22,862 nt of DNA from Parasitella parasitica (taxonomy: Eukaryota; Mucoromycota; Mucoromycetes; Mucorales; Mucoraceae). The stretch's first letter is position 1. Each line of letters opens with the position of its first letter. Under the pieces are notes generated by a model. That model ran no database searches. It was not told the DNA's origin and saw only the letters and a program-made list of their open reading frames with translations. Below, piece by piece: positions 1 through 10,117 of the stretch. The stretch is from the NCBI GenBank assembly GCA_025201805.1, contig MU619322.1:74110-96971 (forward strand), given 5' to 3'. The translations under genes and the position numbers were made by a program.

Positions 1-89
1 TGATACAATGTTGAAGAGCAGAAGAAAAAAAAGAAACACTGGGGCGAGATGATATCATGATATAAACTCTTAAAATCGTGACTGCCAGC

Positions 90-317
90 ATGTACATGCC
101 CAGGTTTGAATTGTTGGATTCGTCAAAGACAATGTCAAGTGTGCAAAGCGACATTTATAAAGAGCATCTTTCCTTGTTTTTGTTATCCGCTGTGTGCCAT
201 CAAATTTTATCGCTCTGTATCCGATTTTTGGGCAGCACTAGCCTATTAGAAACGACACCGAGACATGCAGAGCTACTGTCCATGGTTGAGGAGGCTCAAA
301 AGTATCAGAATGTGTAG
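90..317 (+). CDS. possible 3' terminal exon of an unidentified gene, 5' part unresolved
   Basis: An open frame of about 75 codons runs to a TAG at 315-317. A stop lies upstream in the same frame at 63-65, but a plausible splice acceptor (gtgactgccag, ending at 88) just before the first ATG would let this be the last exon of a gene entering from the left. The predicted peptide has a hydrophobic Leu-rich middle and a charged, helix-like C-terminus ending in EEAQKYQNV. I do not recognise a family. A possible poly(A) signal AATAAA lies at 523-528, about 205 bp after the stop. It could equally be a chance ORF. Confidence 0.3.
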   Translation: MYMPRFELLDSSKTMSSVQSDIYKEHLSLFLLSAVCHQILSLCIRFLGSTSLLETTPRHAELLSMVEEAQKYQNV

Positions 318-1330
318 GAAGTCATTGGCACATCACTGTCAAATTTTACTTTTTTTTTTTTCTTTTTTTTTCAGCTTTTTTAAGCTTAAAAGTCAGCTCT
401 TTTAGTCGAAATTCAAATCGTCCCCAAAGCCCTTGTATACCCTCATCCAAAATCGAAAAAAAGCGATTCATTGCTTTTTCAGCCCAAAAACAAACTTGAA
501 ACGTACAACATTGTGAGAGAAAAATAAAGATATAAACTGCTTTAATGTTTCGGCGTGTCTAAACTAGAAAGAAACTAGTGAGAATATTGACGTTTGCTGC
601 AAAAAGCGTTTTTGAGTTAAAGAGTTTTGACTCACAATATACTTGGTTAAGTGGCTTTGTATTTTACACTGTTTGATGAAGCAAAGCTTTTCTCATATAC
701 GTGTATTTCTTTTTGGCAGTAAATTTGGGTAAATCCACTCTCGAATCGTGAAAAAAGGCCAATGTTGATGAAAAAATGACCTTCGAGACCAATTTGGGCT
801 AAAAAAAAAATAAGAAACTTGCAGCGGGCATTAAACCAGGTTCAGTCTTCAAAATAGGTGTTTTTTGTCGTATTGCGTCGATTTTCGATTTAAGCAAGTG
901 CCCCTTTCTATAGTCTGCACAGAAACGTTCTCATTAAATAGTGTTTGGGCTGCTTTGATCCATATATACTTGAATTGATTGGCTTTATTGGCAAGTGCCA
1001 GAGCTTTCAATTCAAAATGCATTTAATGGTGAAGTGAGCAAAATTCGGATCCCATCTCTCAGCTCTTCTGCTGCAGCATGAGCAATGTTATCAATATTAG
1101 TTCTGGTTGTTTGTTTGCACCTTTTGTTGTACAAAATATTTTACTATTATCAAAAGCAAGCAGCTTGAAAATGCATAGTTCCCTATTTTTTGTTTCCCCA
1201 TGTTGATGTCATTTGTTGCACGCAACAATCTACAATTAGCTTCCCGATAATTACTTGATACATGTACACTCTCATTTTGGGGGGCGATTCATCACTCTTC
1301 TTTTTGCTTTCTTTATATCACCTTCTTTAA
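318..1330. other. intergenic region upstream of the CAP gene
   Basis: About 1 kb of AT-rich DNA with no convincing ORF. It holds a T-rich block at about 350-373, a 14-bp perfect palindrome TTTTAAGCTTAAAA at 378-391, an AATAAA at 523-528 and one TGACTCA (Gcn4/AP-1-type) match at 628-634, too far from the next ATG to weigh much. The last 40 bp before the CAP start are pyrimidine-rich with a TTTATATC, as is common just upstream of fungal start codons. Confidence 0.6.
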
Positions 1331-3065
1331 ATGTCTGAATTCCATTCGCTTGCGAACCTCATCAAACGCCTCGAGGTCGCTACAACCCGCTTGGAGGATT
1401 TGGCCATGTCCTCTTCCTCTGCGTCTGCAGTTGTTGCCAACTCGCCACCCTCGCCTACAACTGTCGGTGCAGGATCATCGTCTGCTGAAACTCCTGCTAG
1501 CGTCGAAAAGCATGACGCTGCTGTCAACGCTTCGCTGGAAAAATACGTTGCCTTGTCTAACGAGTTGGGTGGCGCTGTCGCCGAGCAGGTAAGAAGCGTC
1601 CTATTCGTTTTAGTGATGGTTGTGCTGAGGAAAAAAAAAAAAAAAAAACTTGTAATAGGCTCTCCTCGTGAAGCAAGCTGTTGACGCTGAGAGAGACATC
1701 ATCTACATCTCAGCCCTTGCTCAGAAGCCTGAGATAGGCTCTCCCACATTCATGAAGCTTCTGGAGCCCATCCAAAAGACTCTGGCTAGTATCGTCGAGC
1801 TTAAGGATGCCAATCGTCCTGACCCGCTGTTCACCCATTTGAGTGCTGTAGTCGAAGGCATTCCCGCTTTGGGCTGGTTTACTTGTGTAAATATGAAAAA
1901 GGACGATGAAAGCGCCATTTTCACTAATGTTCAAGTAACGTCTGTTAGGAGCCTACGCCTGTACCTTTTATTCGCGATATGAAGGAAGCCGCTCAATTTT
2001 ACACTAACCGTGTTGTCAAGGACTGGAAAGAAAAGTAACATCCTGAAAAAACGCTCAATGCATTTATCTGTGTGTGTTATTGATATTTGTGCCCTTAGGG
2101 ATCCCAAGCATGTCGCTTGGACACAGTCTTTCGTCGCCTTTTTGGACAATTTAGCTGCTTACGTTAAAGAGCATTACCCAACTGGTTTATCCTGGAATGC
2201 AAAGGGCGAAAAGCCTGAAGCTTTTATTGGAAAATCTCCATCGAAAGCTGGGTCATCTACGACGTCCGCTGCTTCTGCGACGACTCCCGCCAACCCAGCT
2301 TCCGCTGCGGGTGCACCTCCACCTCCTCCTCCACCCCCGCCACCTCCTATGGTCACTGAAGATGATGGGAAGCCCGCTCAAACTACAGGAGCAGCAGCAG
2401 TGTTTGCCGAAATTAACAAGGGCACTGATATCACAGCGGGCCTTCGTAAAGTCGACAAGAGCGAAATGACGCATAAAAACCCTAGTTTACGCTCAAGCTC
2501 AACTGTCTCTGCCGCTCCCACCTCTCCCAAACGCCAAGGGCCTCCCACTCCCAACAAACCCGACAAATACACACTCAAAAAGGCTGCCAAGACATCGCTA
2601 GAAGCCAACAAGTGGGTTATTGAGAACCATGAAGGCAACAATGAGATTGTCATCGAGGAGACCGCCATTAACCAAGCTGTTTACATTTACAACTGCAAAA
2701 ACTCGACAATCCGTATCAAGGGTAAGGTTAACGCAATCACCATGGACTCCTGTACCAAGTGTGGCATTGCCCTGGATTCTACTGTCTCTACGGTCGATAT
2801 CGTCAATTCGAAATCCTTTGCTGTGCAGGTATTCCATGTAGTCCCTACCATTGCTGTTGACAAGTGTGATAGCGGCGAGATCTATCTATCCAGAGAGTGT
2901 CTGGACATTGAAATCTTGTCTGCCAAGTCTTCCTCTTTGAATGTGCTTGTACCAGAGACTGATGCTGAGGACAGCGATTTCAAGGAAGCGGCTGTGCCTG
3001 AGCAGTTTAAGACTACCATTGTAAATGGAAAATTGACTACTGTCACTGTTGAACATGCAGGGTAA
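1331..3065 (+). CDS. SRV2: cyclase-associated protein (CAP/Srv2), actin-recycling factor
   Basis: Spliced CDS: join(1331..1588,1659..1886,1949..2034,2099..3065), 512 aa, all introns GT-AG. CAP proteins recycle cofilin-bound actin and exchange nucleotide on G-actin at the cell cortex; in yeast the N-terminus also binds adenylyl cyclase. Visible parts in order: an N-terminal RLE-type helix (residues 9-24, with IKRLE and TRLEDL), a Ser/Ala/Pro linker, the helical folded domain (about 65-230), an uninterrupted run of 11 prolines (264-274) as a profilin/SH3 site, the family motif THKNPSLR (about 315-322, WH2 region), a second proline patch (GPPTPNKP), then the C-terminal CARP beta-domain (about 345-512). 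The length matches the family (roughly 475-525). Intron 1 carries an A18 run. The start has good context (ttaaATGtct). The downstream AATAAA at 3084-3089 fits. Confidence 0.95.
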
Positions 3066-3083
3066 ATGCCGTTATCATATATC

Positions 3084-3089
3084 AATAAA
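3084..3089 (+). terminator. poly(A) signal AATAAA of the CAP gene
   Basis: An AATAAA hexamer lies 19 bp after the CAP stop codon, inside the 208-bp gap to the convergent reductase gene. Confidence 0.5.
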
Positions 3090-3215
3090 TTAGTATACAC
3101 ATATTTGCACAAGATGGGTTTTAGGTTCATTTTGTTTGAGAATCAGTGTTGAACGTGAATAACACAGAGAAAGGATTATGGTATAATATAGACTTTTGAC
3201 AAAATAGCTCTTTTT

Positions 3216-3268
3216 CAGTTATTCAGTTATTCAGTTATTCAGTTATTCATTTATTTATTTATTTATTA
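3216..3268. repeat. microsatellite: four CAGTTATT units followed by an ATTT tract
   Basis: Four perfect 8-bp copies of CAGTTATT occupy 3216-3247 and pass directly into an (ATTT)n run ending near 3267. The tract begins a few bases downstream of the stop codon of the minus-strand reductase. Read on that strand it is a series of overlapping AATAAA hexamers, so it probably supplies that gene's polyadenylation signals. Confidence 0.8.
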
Positions 3269-3273
3269 CATAT

Positions 3274-4448
3274 CTACAAATCAGCAACCTTGACGACTTG
3301 CTTACCAAAGTTCTTGCCGCGCAAGACGTCAATCAAAGCTTGGGGAGTCTTTTCAATGCCTTCAGCGACACACTCGCGGTACTTGATGCCGTCTTCTTTA
3401 AGAAGCCATTTGGTCACATCTTTTCTGAAAGGCTCAAGCATTTCAGGGCTGTCACTGACAATAAAACCACGGATTTCAAGCGACTTGGCAACAATCTGAA
3501 TAAGATTGCGAACGCCATAAGGCTCAGAGGTGTTGTATTGAGAGATCATGCCGCAACAAACGATTCTGGCAAATCTGTTGGAGTGGGCAATGACATCCTC
3601 CAACATCTTGCCGCCGACATTCTCAAAGTAGATGTCGATTCCGTCAGGAAGAAGTTCGGCGAAAGCTTCCCTGGTATCCTTGGTCTTGTAGTTGAAAGCA
3701 CCGTCAAAGCCAATGGACTTGAGGTACTCAACCTTCTCATCACTGCCAGCAGAACCAACAACGCGCAAGCCAAGCATCTTGCCGATTTGGCCAACCAATT
3801 GACCGACAGCACCAGAAGCTATTTTACCGCATGTTAGTTGTTTTAATCCTATTCGCTAAACGGACACATGTCTCATCTTACCAGCACTGACGTAAAGCGA
3901 CTCTCCCTTCTTGGGCTTACCAAATTTGATCAAACTACGAATAAGGATGATGTATTAGAAATTAGAGTTTCCCCAGCAGGCATCTTTGCATTAAACTAAA
4001 ATTACCCGACGTAGGCTGTCATTCCAGGCATACCAAGAACGCCAATGTAGTTGGTGAGAGGAAGCCCAGACTCCTTGGCCTCGTTGCGCACCTCCAAAGC
4101 AGCTGTGTAAGCTTCGGGAACAACGACGTATTCAGCAAAGGCACTCATGCCATATACGTAATCGCCAACCTTGAATTTGTCATTGTTAGACTTGAGAACA
4201 GAAGCCATAACATGGCCATTCATGGGCTGGTCGAGAGTAAAGGCAGGAGAGTACGACTTGACGCTGGAATCTCTCATACGTCCACGCATGTAAGGATCAA
4301 CAGATAAGCACAAGGTCTTGAGAAGGATTGATCCTTGCGGGATCTCGGCTTCGAGGTCAATTTCGCTCTTGTCGACAACCATGTGTTTGCCCTCTTCAGG
4401 GTAGGTAGTAGGGATTTCGGCAAAGATAATTTTAGTGTTTGAAACCAT
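3274..4448 (-). CDS. NADP-dependent alkenal/prostaglandin-reductase-like oxidoreductase (MDR superfamily)
   Basis: Spliced CDS: complement(join(3274..3818,3882..3934,4006..4448)), 346 aa. It is a zinc-independent medium-chain reductase of the LTB4 12-hydroxydehydrogenase / PTGR1 / CurA group, which reduces the alpha,beta double bond of enals and enones with NADPH and often detoxifies lipid-peroxidation aldehydes. Seen: the N-terminal LCLSVDPYMRGRM motif typical of this group, GMPGMTAYVGL, the nucleotide-binding loop AASGAVGQLVGQ (about 166-177), a GSDEKVEYL stretch placed for NADPH phosphate contact, and IYFENVGG (about 228-235), the family signature. The metal ligands of alcohol dehydrogenases are absent, as expected. 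Length is normal. It is divergent from the zinc-cluster regulator at 5102, sharing 653 bp of promoter. The physiological substrate cannot be read from sequence. Confidence 0.93.
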
Positions 4449-4517
4449 TGTTTATGCGTGTGTTGGAGAACAGAAGTGAAGAGAATAATGGGAGAGTGGG
4501 AAGTGGGAAGTGGGGTG

Positions 4518-4526
4518 TTATATATA
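4518..4526 (-). promoter_or_regulatory. TATA box of the reductase gene
   Basis: On the minus strand this reads TATATATAA, about 70 bp upstream of the reductase ATG, a normal place for a fungal TATA element. Confidence 0.55.
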
Positions 4527-4532
4527 CACAAA

Positions 4533-4545
4533 CGGATCGGCCAAT
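4533..4545 (+). promoter_or_regulatory. tandem CGG motif abutting a CCAAT box
   Basis: The sequence CGGATCGGCCAAT holds two directly repeated CGG triplets (the half-site of Zn2Cys6 regulators) followed at once by CCAAT. It sits just upstream of the TATA box of the reductase, in the divergent promoter shared with a Zn2Cys6 regulator gene. Binding is inferred only from the motifs. Confidence 0.35.
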
Positions 4546-5101
4546 TAAAAAAAAAAAAAAAAAATCAATGCTAGCCATGTATTATTAATCCAAAGTTGAA
4601 TGAATTTCTTAGAATCATTCACTTGTGGGATAAGCAACCCAAAGATTTCTTTTAAAAATTATTCAGCACAGATGCTGTTTTTAGTAACACAATGCTAGCA
4701 TTATGTTCTGGCAACAGAGTCGGAGCGAATTACCCTAATTCCATAACGTAAGGCTAAATGCAAATAAATAGGGACTATGCGTGTCTCGCACTGGAGTGAA
4801 GAAACAGGCATGACACGATTCATTCAATTCAAGCATACTACTTGGAAAAGTTGATTTTTTTTCTTTTTTTTCACTCACCCGTGAAAGTCTATTTTTTTTC
4901 TTCCTCCTCTAGTATTGTTTTGCCGGGAATAGTGTTTAGCATCCAACCCAAAAGATATGCCCCATGCTTGGCGGCTGAATCAATTAACCGTAGTAAACAG
5001 CTTTTTTTTTTTTCCATCTTTCCTTGTGGGCCAAAGTAACCTTTTTTTTTTTTTTTTCATTTCTTCTCGCCAAAATACGCCAATAAACCTTGTAAATAGA
5101 G

Positions 5102-7862
5102 ATGAAAGCTGGGATTTCAGACATGAAATGGACAAACTATGAGCCAAAAGACGCAAAAGAAACACCTCCAAGTACGGCGAGCAACAAGAGATCAAGAATT
5201 ACGAGGGCCTGTATGTCTGATTTTGCCATGCGCATCATGTAAATGCTAAAATTTCAATATTCTATAGGTGACATCTGCCGCAAAAAGAAGATCAAGTACG
5301 AGTTTTTTTTTTTTTTTTTTTTTTCCATGTAGCATAAACTATATACGCATCTGTAATAACATAACATGTAGGTGCGATATTGATGAATCACAGCACTGTG
5401 CCACTTGCAAGCAATATGGCTGGGAATGCACTTTTAATGAGGTAAGTTTAGATAAAAATGGTACTATATATATTGAGTGCACAAGTCTAATTGTCTCCCC
5501 CCATTCCCCACTTACTGTCTAATGTATAGACCACCAAGAAAAGGGGCCCACCAAAAGGGTAGGTAATACAACAGTTTTATTTCTCGGATTCTTATAATTT
5601 TTTTTTTTTTCATGCAACAGGTATATCGAAAGTCTTGAAACTCGGCTTCGAAACATGGAAGATTTACTGGAGAAGATGCAGCCCGAGGGGGACAATCAAG
5701 CGACGAAAAAGAAGGTGAGACGAGAAGTATCGCCGTCGTTGGAAATACCAAAATCAGTCGAACACAGCAAAGTCGTAAAGTTCCTTGGCAGTTCATCTGG
5801 CTACTACTTGGTGCGCAACATTTTGTCCGCAGAGGGGCAGGATATTGACGAGCTGCAGTCGTCTCGCCGAGCATCCTTATCGGTGGCCGACGACCCAGGG
5901 CCACTGCGATTCAAGAAAATCAATGTGGTTGACGATGACATTATGTTTGTCAGAGACAAGACGCTAGCAGAGCACGCAGATCAGCTGGAAACAGACAAGT
6001 TGGACTTGAATCCAGACGTTGCGCCAAAGTCGCTGGTTACGGATCTGGTTGCTCGCTTTTTCCGGATGGACCATGCCAGCCTGCCCATTATTGACAAAGA
6101 GTCGTTCTTGGATGCTTACGAAGGCCGCTCACAGCCGCCACCTGCCACCATCTTGGTCTATGCGATTTGCACGCATACGTGTGTGCTGCTGCCGATAGAT
6201 GATCCTATTTTCAGAAATGCAGGACTGGATCGCGATGAGTTGTTTGATACGCTTGTGGAACATACAACTCACCTGGTGAAGAAAGAGTACCTGACACCAA
6301 GACTGTCTACAATACAGGCACTCGTGTTACTTTGTGCGTATCCAGCTTGTGATAGATCATTTTATAGAAACTGGCTTCGTGCTGGCATGGCTGTCAGGAT
6401 GGTATGGTTTTTTTTTTTGTCATATTTGCATGGATTTCCAGTATTGACGCCAACATACATATAGGCTCAGGAACTAGGCCTTCATCGAACAGTAGAAAAG
6501 CTGCCATTGACAGAAGATATGATTGAAGCTCGTAAAAGGTTGTGGTTCTGCGTCTACATTACTGACAGATGGACATGCGCTGTAATGGGCAGGCCGCTGG
6601 CAATTGCAGATGCCGATTGCGACATTGATTTACCGCACATCAACGGCGGCAGCAAAGGCACAAGGGATTATTCGTTGTTTGTCAATTTTGTAAAGTTATC
6701 AGGCATTCTGGGAGAAGTGTTGCGTAGGATTTACTCGCCCAAAGCCAGATCACAGGGCTACAAGAACATCACTGCCCACCGTACTGTTCAAAGTATGCAT
6801 CGCATGCTTACAGACTGGCTTGAGCAGTTGCCAGACCATCAACGCATCACACCGCACGAGGCAGAGATACTGCACAGGAACAGGATCAAGACCAACAAGG
6901 TCAGAGAGGCAGGGCCTTTGATGGTCTGCTACCATGCAGTCAACATCCTCCTCTATCGCAACTTTATGGTTGAAAAGCTGGACGTCTTACCAGAGCTGTT
7001 TGAGGAAGCCAGCAAACGCTGCACTGAGGCGGCAAAGAATGCGATCGACATTGCTAGGTTACTGACGCCCACTCAAGTCGTACAATTTGGCTGGAATTTT
7101 GCCGGTAAGTTGATCTGACAGCTGACCACCTGCGTGTTCTTTTTTTTTTTTTTTCTTTAACGCTTTTGCTCTGCCCATGTATTATAGGGTATGCCGTTTT
7201 TCAAGCTAGTCTCATCCATGTATACAATTGCACAAGCAGTTTACCCAAAGTAGCTAAACAGTCCAGAGATTATGTCAAAATATGTGTGGACGAATGTATA
7301 AAGCCGATGGGAGTTGAAATGACAAATGCACCCCAAAATGCTTTGCCATTGATCCAAACTTTAATGGATCTAATAGGCGTAGAGAAGGAGCCTAGTAGTA
7401 GTGCCTCTGACAGTAGTGGCCATATACCCGGCAGCAGCGAGCAAACAGATAATGCCGCCACTGCCAATGCAAACGTGAACCAAGACAGTAATCCTGGATT
7501 TGTGCAGCCAGTGCCAGAGCCGCAACCACAGCCACAGCCACAGCCACAGCCACAGCCGTTTCCTATGAGCGTGCATGCCATAGTGTCTGATTGGAACCAG
7601 CCTCCAGACAACAGTAGTAGGATGAACGCACCATCCCAGGGATCGTTTGCCCCCAACAATGTCTCGACTGCTGCATGGCAGACTTTATTTGCTTCTGCTG
7701 CCACCCCGTTTGTTGACAATGAATCAGACTGGCAAAGTAAGTGTTTTATGATCTGAAACTGCCTCGTCTGTACTAAATGTACGTCTTGTGTGCTTAGACG
7801 TCCTGTCAACTTTATTTGACGACAGTAATCAAGTAAAACAGAGCCATCCATTCATACAATAA
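5102..7862 (+). CDS. Zn2Cys6 fungal-type transcription factor with fungal_trans domain
   Basis: Spliced CDS: join(5102..5210,5268..5295,5372..5441,5530..5558,5621..6401,6465..7104,7188..7736,7798..7862), 756 aa. A nuclear DNA-binding regulator. The binuclear zinc cluster has Cys37, 40, 47, 55, 58 and 65 (C-x2-C-x6-C-x7-C-x2-C-x6-C) in the context TRACDICRKKKIKC. It is followed by the linker KKRGPPKGYIESLETRL (about 72-88) and a short coiled coil. The central fungal-specific regulatory domain starts near residue 215 (LVARFFRMDHASLPIID) and includes the WFCVYITDRWTCAVMGRPL segment typical of the family. The C-terminal tail is Ser/Asn/Pro-rich with a (PQ)n run at about 663-678. Exons 2 and 4 are micro-exons of 28 and 29 nt. 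The ATG at 5102 is the first after an in-frame stop (5093-5095); a second ATG at 5123 is possible. The target genes are unknown; the divergent reductase is a natural candidate. Confidence 0.92.
7526..7555 (+). repeat. hexanucleotide repeat (CCACAG)x5 coding for Pro-Gln
   Basis: Five perfect CCACAG units in the C-terminal part of the zinc-cluster regulator, inside a longer Pro-Gln run. The repeat keeps frame, so length changes would only lengthen or shorten the PQ tail. Confidence 0.8.
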
Positions 7863-8036
7863 TAAACGTTGCATTGGCTCGAGTCAATGTCAGTGATGCT
7901 ACGTGGCTTAAAGCCGCCATGATTTAGTATCACCCTCTTGAAACTTTAAAAGCACTAGCTCTACCTTTTTTTTTTCTTCTTCTTCTTCTTCTTTTCTCTC
8001 CTCCTTCTTTATAAAATACCCTCTCCTCCCAGAAAA
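7863..8036 (+). promoter_or_regulatory. short promoter interval before the metacaspase gene
   Basis: Only 174 bp separate the regulator stop from the metacaspase ATG. An AATAAA (7861-7866) overlaps the regulator's TAA. The interval ends in a long pyrimidine tract with TTC repeats (about 7965-8010) and a TATAAAA at 8010-8016. The TATA-like site is only about 21 bp from the ATG, so the leader would be very short if it is used. Confidence 0.45.
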
Positions 8037-9884
8037 ATGGATGAATACGGATACCCAGTCTCTGATGAACAGAGGGAAGATTCCTCCTACAGTTACTCGT
8101 CAAAGGTATGCTGTCTTTAATGAGTCGTCGTGATGATTTCCAAATGCCAACTCATGAGCTGTTCCCGATAGACAACCTACCACACCTCATCTTCTTCTCG
8201 CGTAAAAGTAGACACAGAGGGAGGATACGACAGCAACGACCCATACTTTACACAAGAAGACTACAGTCGTCCCAACCCCAACTACCCGCAGCCGCCAGAG
8301 TCGCAGCATAATCCAGGCCCCCATCCAGGTAAGACATAACCAGACGTTTCTTTCATGCCTTGGAAGGCCTCAACAGTACACTAGTTGAATATGGTGGCAT
8401 GGCCACCCATCACAGCGAAACCACCCCTGGAAATGAATTCTTCCTGCACGTTGATCCTACTGTCGAACATGACCAGCCTGATTTCGAGCTTTCCAATTGT
8501 AAGTTGTACATGCCTGCATTTTTTTTTTTTGTATGCACCACAAAAACAGCCCACTGACGAAAACGCGTTTCTGTTTAAAAGGCCGTGGCAAAAAGAGAGC
8601 CCTGTTGATTGGCATCAACTATATAGGCTCCAAGAACCAGTTGAACGGTATGTACTATGTACTATGTGCTTGCACGCAGCCAAAACCATGCATAATGACG
8701 GCATTCCATATTGAATATCATGCTATTTAGGCTGTATTAATGACGTTGCCAACATCAAAGACTTTCTGACTTCGCTCTATGGCTTCCAAGAGGTAAGGAG
8801 TAGGGTGCTGTGGGGAGAGAGTACGTAACTGATGTGCTTCCGTGCGCAGGAAGACATGGTCATCCTGACGGATGAACGCGAGGAAGAAAAGTTTATCCCT
8901 ACTCGCAAGAATATCATTGCCGCTATGGAATGGCTGGTGCGTGATGCTGAGCCTAATGATTCGTAAGAAACCACGGACAAGAATGCTTCTTTGCAGAGAC
9001 ACTGACATACGTTTGGAAAGCTTTTTTTTCCACTATAGCGGCCATGGTGGTAGAGTGCATGATGTTCACAGTGACGAAGATGACAGTTTCGATGAAACCA
9101 TCTATCCTCTGGACTTTGAAGAATACGAAGGTGATTCTGGGCAGCTGAAGGATGATGTAAGTTGGCGCATATGCATGGCGTTTATAAAAAATTACACTGC
9201 GACTGACTGTTGCTCGACATCAGGACATGCACAATTTACTTGTAAAGCCGTTGCCTCCCAAATGTAGATTGACCTGCATTTTTGACAGCTGTCATTCGGG
9301 AACAGTGCTTGATCTGCCCTTTGTCGTAAGTAGCATGCGCTCTCCTCCACTCCATTTTTTTTTTTTTTTTTTTTTGCCAACTAAAATCATGGAAAACAGT
9401 ACTCTACCCGTGGTGAAATCAAGGAGCGAAACTTGTTCAAGCATGCTGGCAAAGGGATTTTCACTGCGGGAGTTGCATACGCCAGAGGCGATAGAGACGG
9501 CGCCCTTTCGTCCATCATGTCTCTTGGAAAGGAATTGATGGAATCGCGCAAGGCGTCCAGTCAATCTCGTAGAAAAAATACTTCCCAAGCTGATGTTGTC
9601 ATGTTTTCTGGCTGCAAAGATGACCAGACTTCTGCAGATGCTAGTGAAGCAGGAAAGGCAACCGGCGCCATGAGTCATGCCTTGACATGTAAGTCCCGGC
9701 TTATAAGGGATAGTTGCAAGTTGATATTCATCCATTTTCATTAGCAACCCTTCGCGAGGACCCCACTCAGTCCTACCAGGAGTTGCTGAACAGTCTACGT
9801 GACATTTTGCGTGATAAATACTCTCAAAGACCTCAGATGAGCTCATCTCACCCAATCGATGTTAACCTCAAATTCCAATGTTGA
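8037..9884 (+). CDS. MCA1: type I metacaspase
   Basis: Spliced CDS: join(8037..8105,8172..8328,8367..8498,8582..8647,8731..8792,8850..8962,9021..9156,9224..9325,9400..9688,9745..9884), 421 aa. Metacaspases are Ca2+-dependent, Arg/Lys-specific cysteine peptidases tied to stress responses, protein quality control and cell death. Residues 1-119 form a Tyr/Pro/Ser-rich prodomain of type I. The peptidase domain begins at [14 protein letters not shown] (about 122). The catalytic dyad is present: His208 in FFHYSGHGG and Cys268 in IFDSCHSGT. The acidic stretch DSDEDDSF-type after the His loop is also seen. The small-subunit region ends with the family C-terminus [12 protein letters not shown]. Length is typical and no residue is missing. 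There are nine introns, two with T12 and T21 runs. It lies in tandem with the zinc-cluster regulator and converges on phytochelatin synthase. Confidence 0.95.
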
Positions 9885-10117
9885 AAGAATAGCAATTATG
9901 CAGATGTATGAGATGTTGTGTAATGCACTTTTAAGCAAATGAATAAACAGTTTCTTATTTTTTGGTTCGATTAAAAAGCGCTATATGTATTTTGGTATAA
10001 TGTATAAGTTGAGCTTTTTGACTTTCTATTGTAATAGAGAGAGGGAGGGGGAGGGGGGAAGGATGAATAATATTCTAATAAAAACAATGCAATTTAATAT
10101 ATAAACAAGCGATTTCT
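9885..10117. other. convergent 3' intergenic region with poly(A) signal and purine tract
   Basis: 233 bp between the metacaspase and phytochelatin synthase ends. AATAAA at 9942-9947 is 58 bp after the metacaspase stop. A purine tract rich in G-runs (GAGAGAGGGAGGGGGAGGGG type, about 10037-10062) is G-quadruplex-like on the + strand. No clear AATAAA was seen on the minus strand for phytochelatin synthase. Confidence 0.55.

Larger units (their letters stand above)
4449..5101. other. divergent promoter region between reductase and zinc-cluster regulator
   Basis: 653 bp without a convincing gene. Besides the TATA, CGG and CCAAT motifs listed separately it holds an A-run at about 4546-4564, the 10-mer CAATGCTAGC twice in direct orientation (4566-4575 and 4690-4699), the second inside a 12-bp perfect palindrome AATGCTAGCATT (4691-4702), and several T-runs on the regulator side. 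Short ORFs here are low-complexity and rejected. Confidence 0.55.

Noticed and set aside
475-800. Possible inverted-repeat element bounded by AGCCCAAA and TTTGGGCT
   Set aside because: Only about 8 bp match beside A/T runs and no target duplication was found.
3298-3837. 179-codon plus-strand ORF opposite the reductase
   Set aside because: Mirror of exon 3 of the reductase, whose motifs are clear on the minus strand.
7526-7555. Regular repeats suggestive of a small array
   Set aside because: The units are contiguous hexamers inside a coding frame without spacers, so this is a Pro-Gln repeat and not a CRISPR array.
7270-7851. 193-codon minus-strand ORF opposite the zinc-cluster regulator
   Set aside because: It is antisense to exons 7 and 8; its Gly-Cys repeat is the mirror of the CCACAG repeat.
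9292-9855. 187-codon minus-strand ORF opposite the metacaspase
   Set aside because: It reads through the T21 intron run as poly-Lys and mirrors conserved metacaspase exons.
9960-9985. GGTTCGATT resembling a tRNA B box
   Set aside because: No matching A box or acceptor stem could be folded around it.
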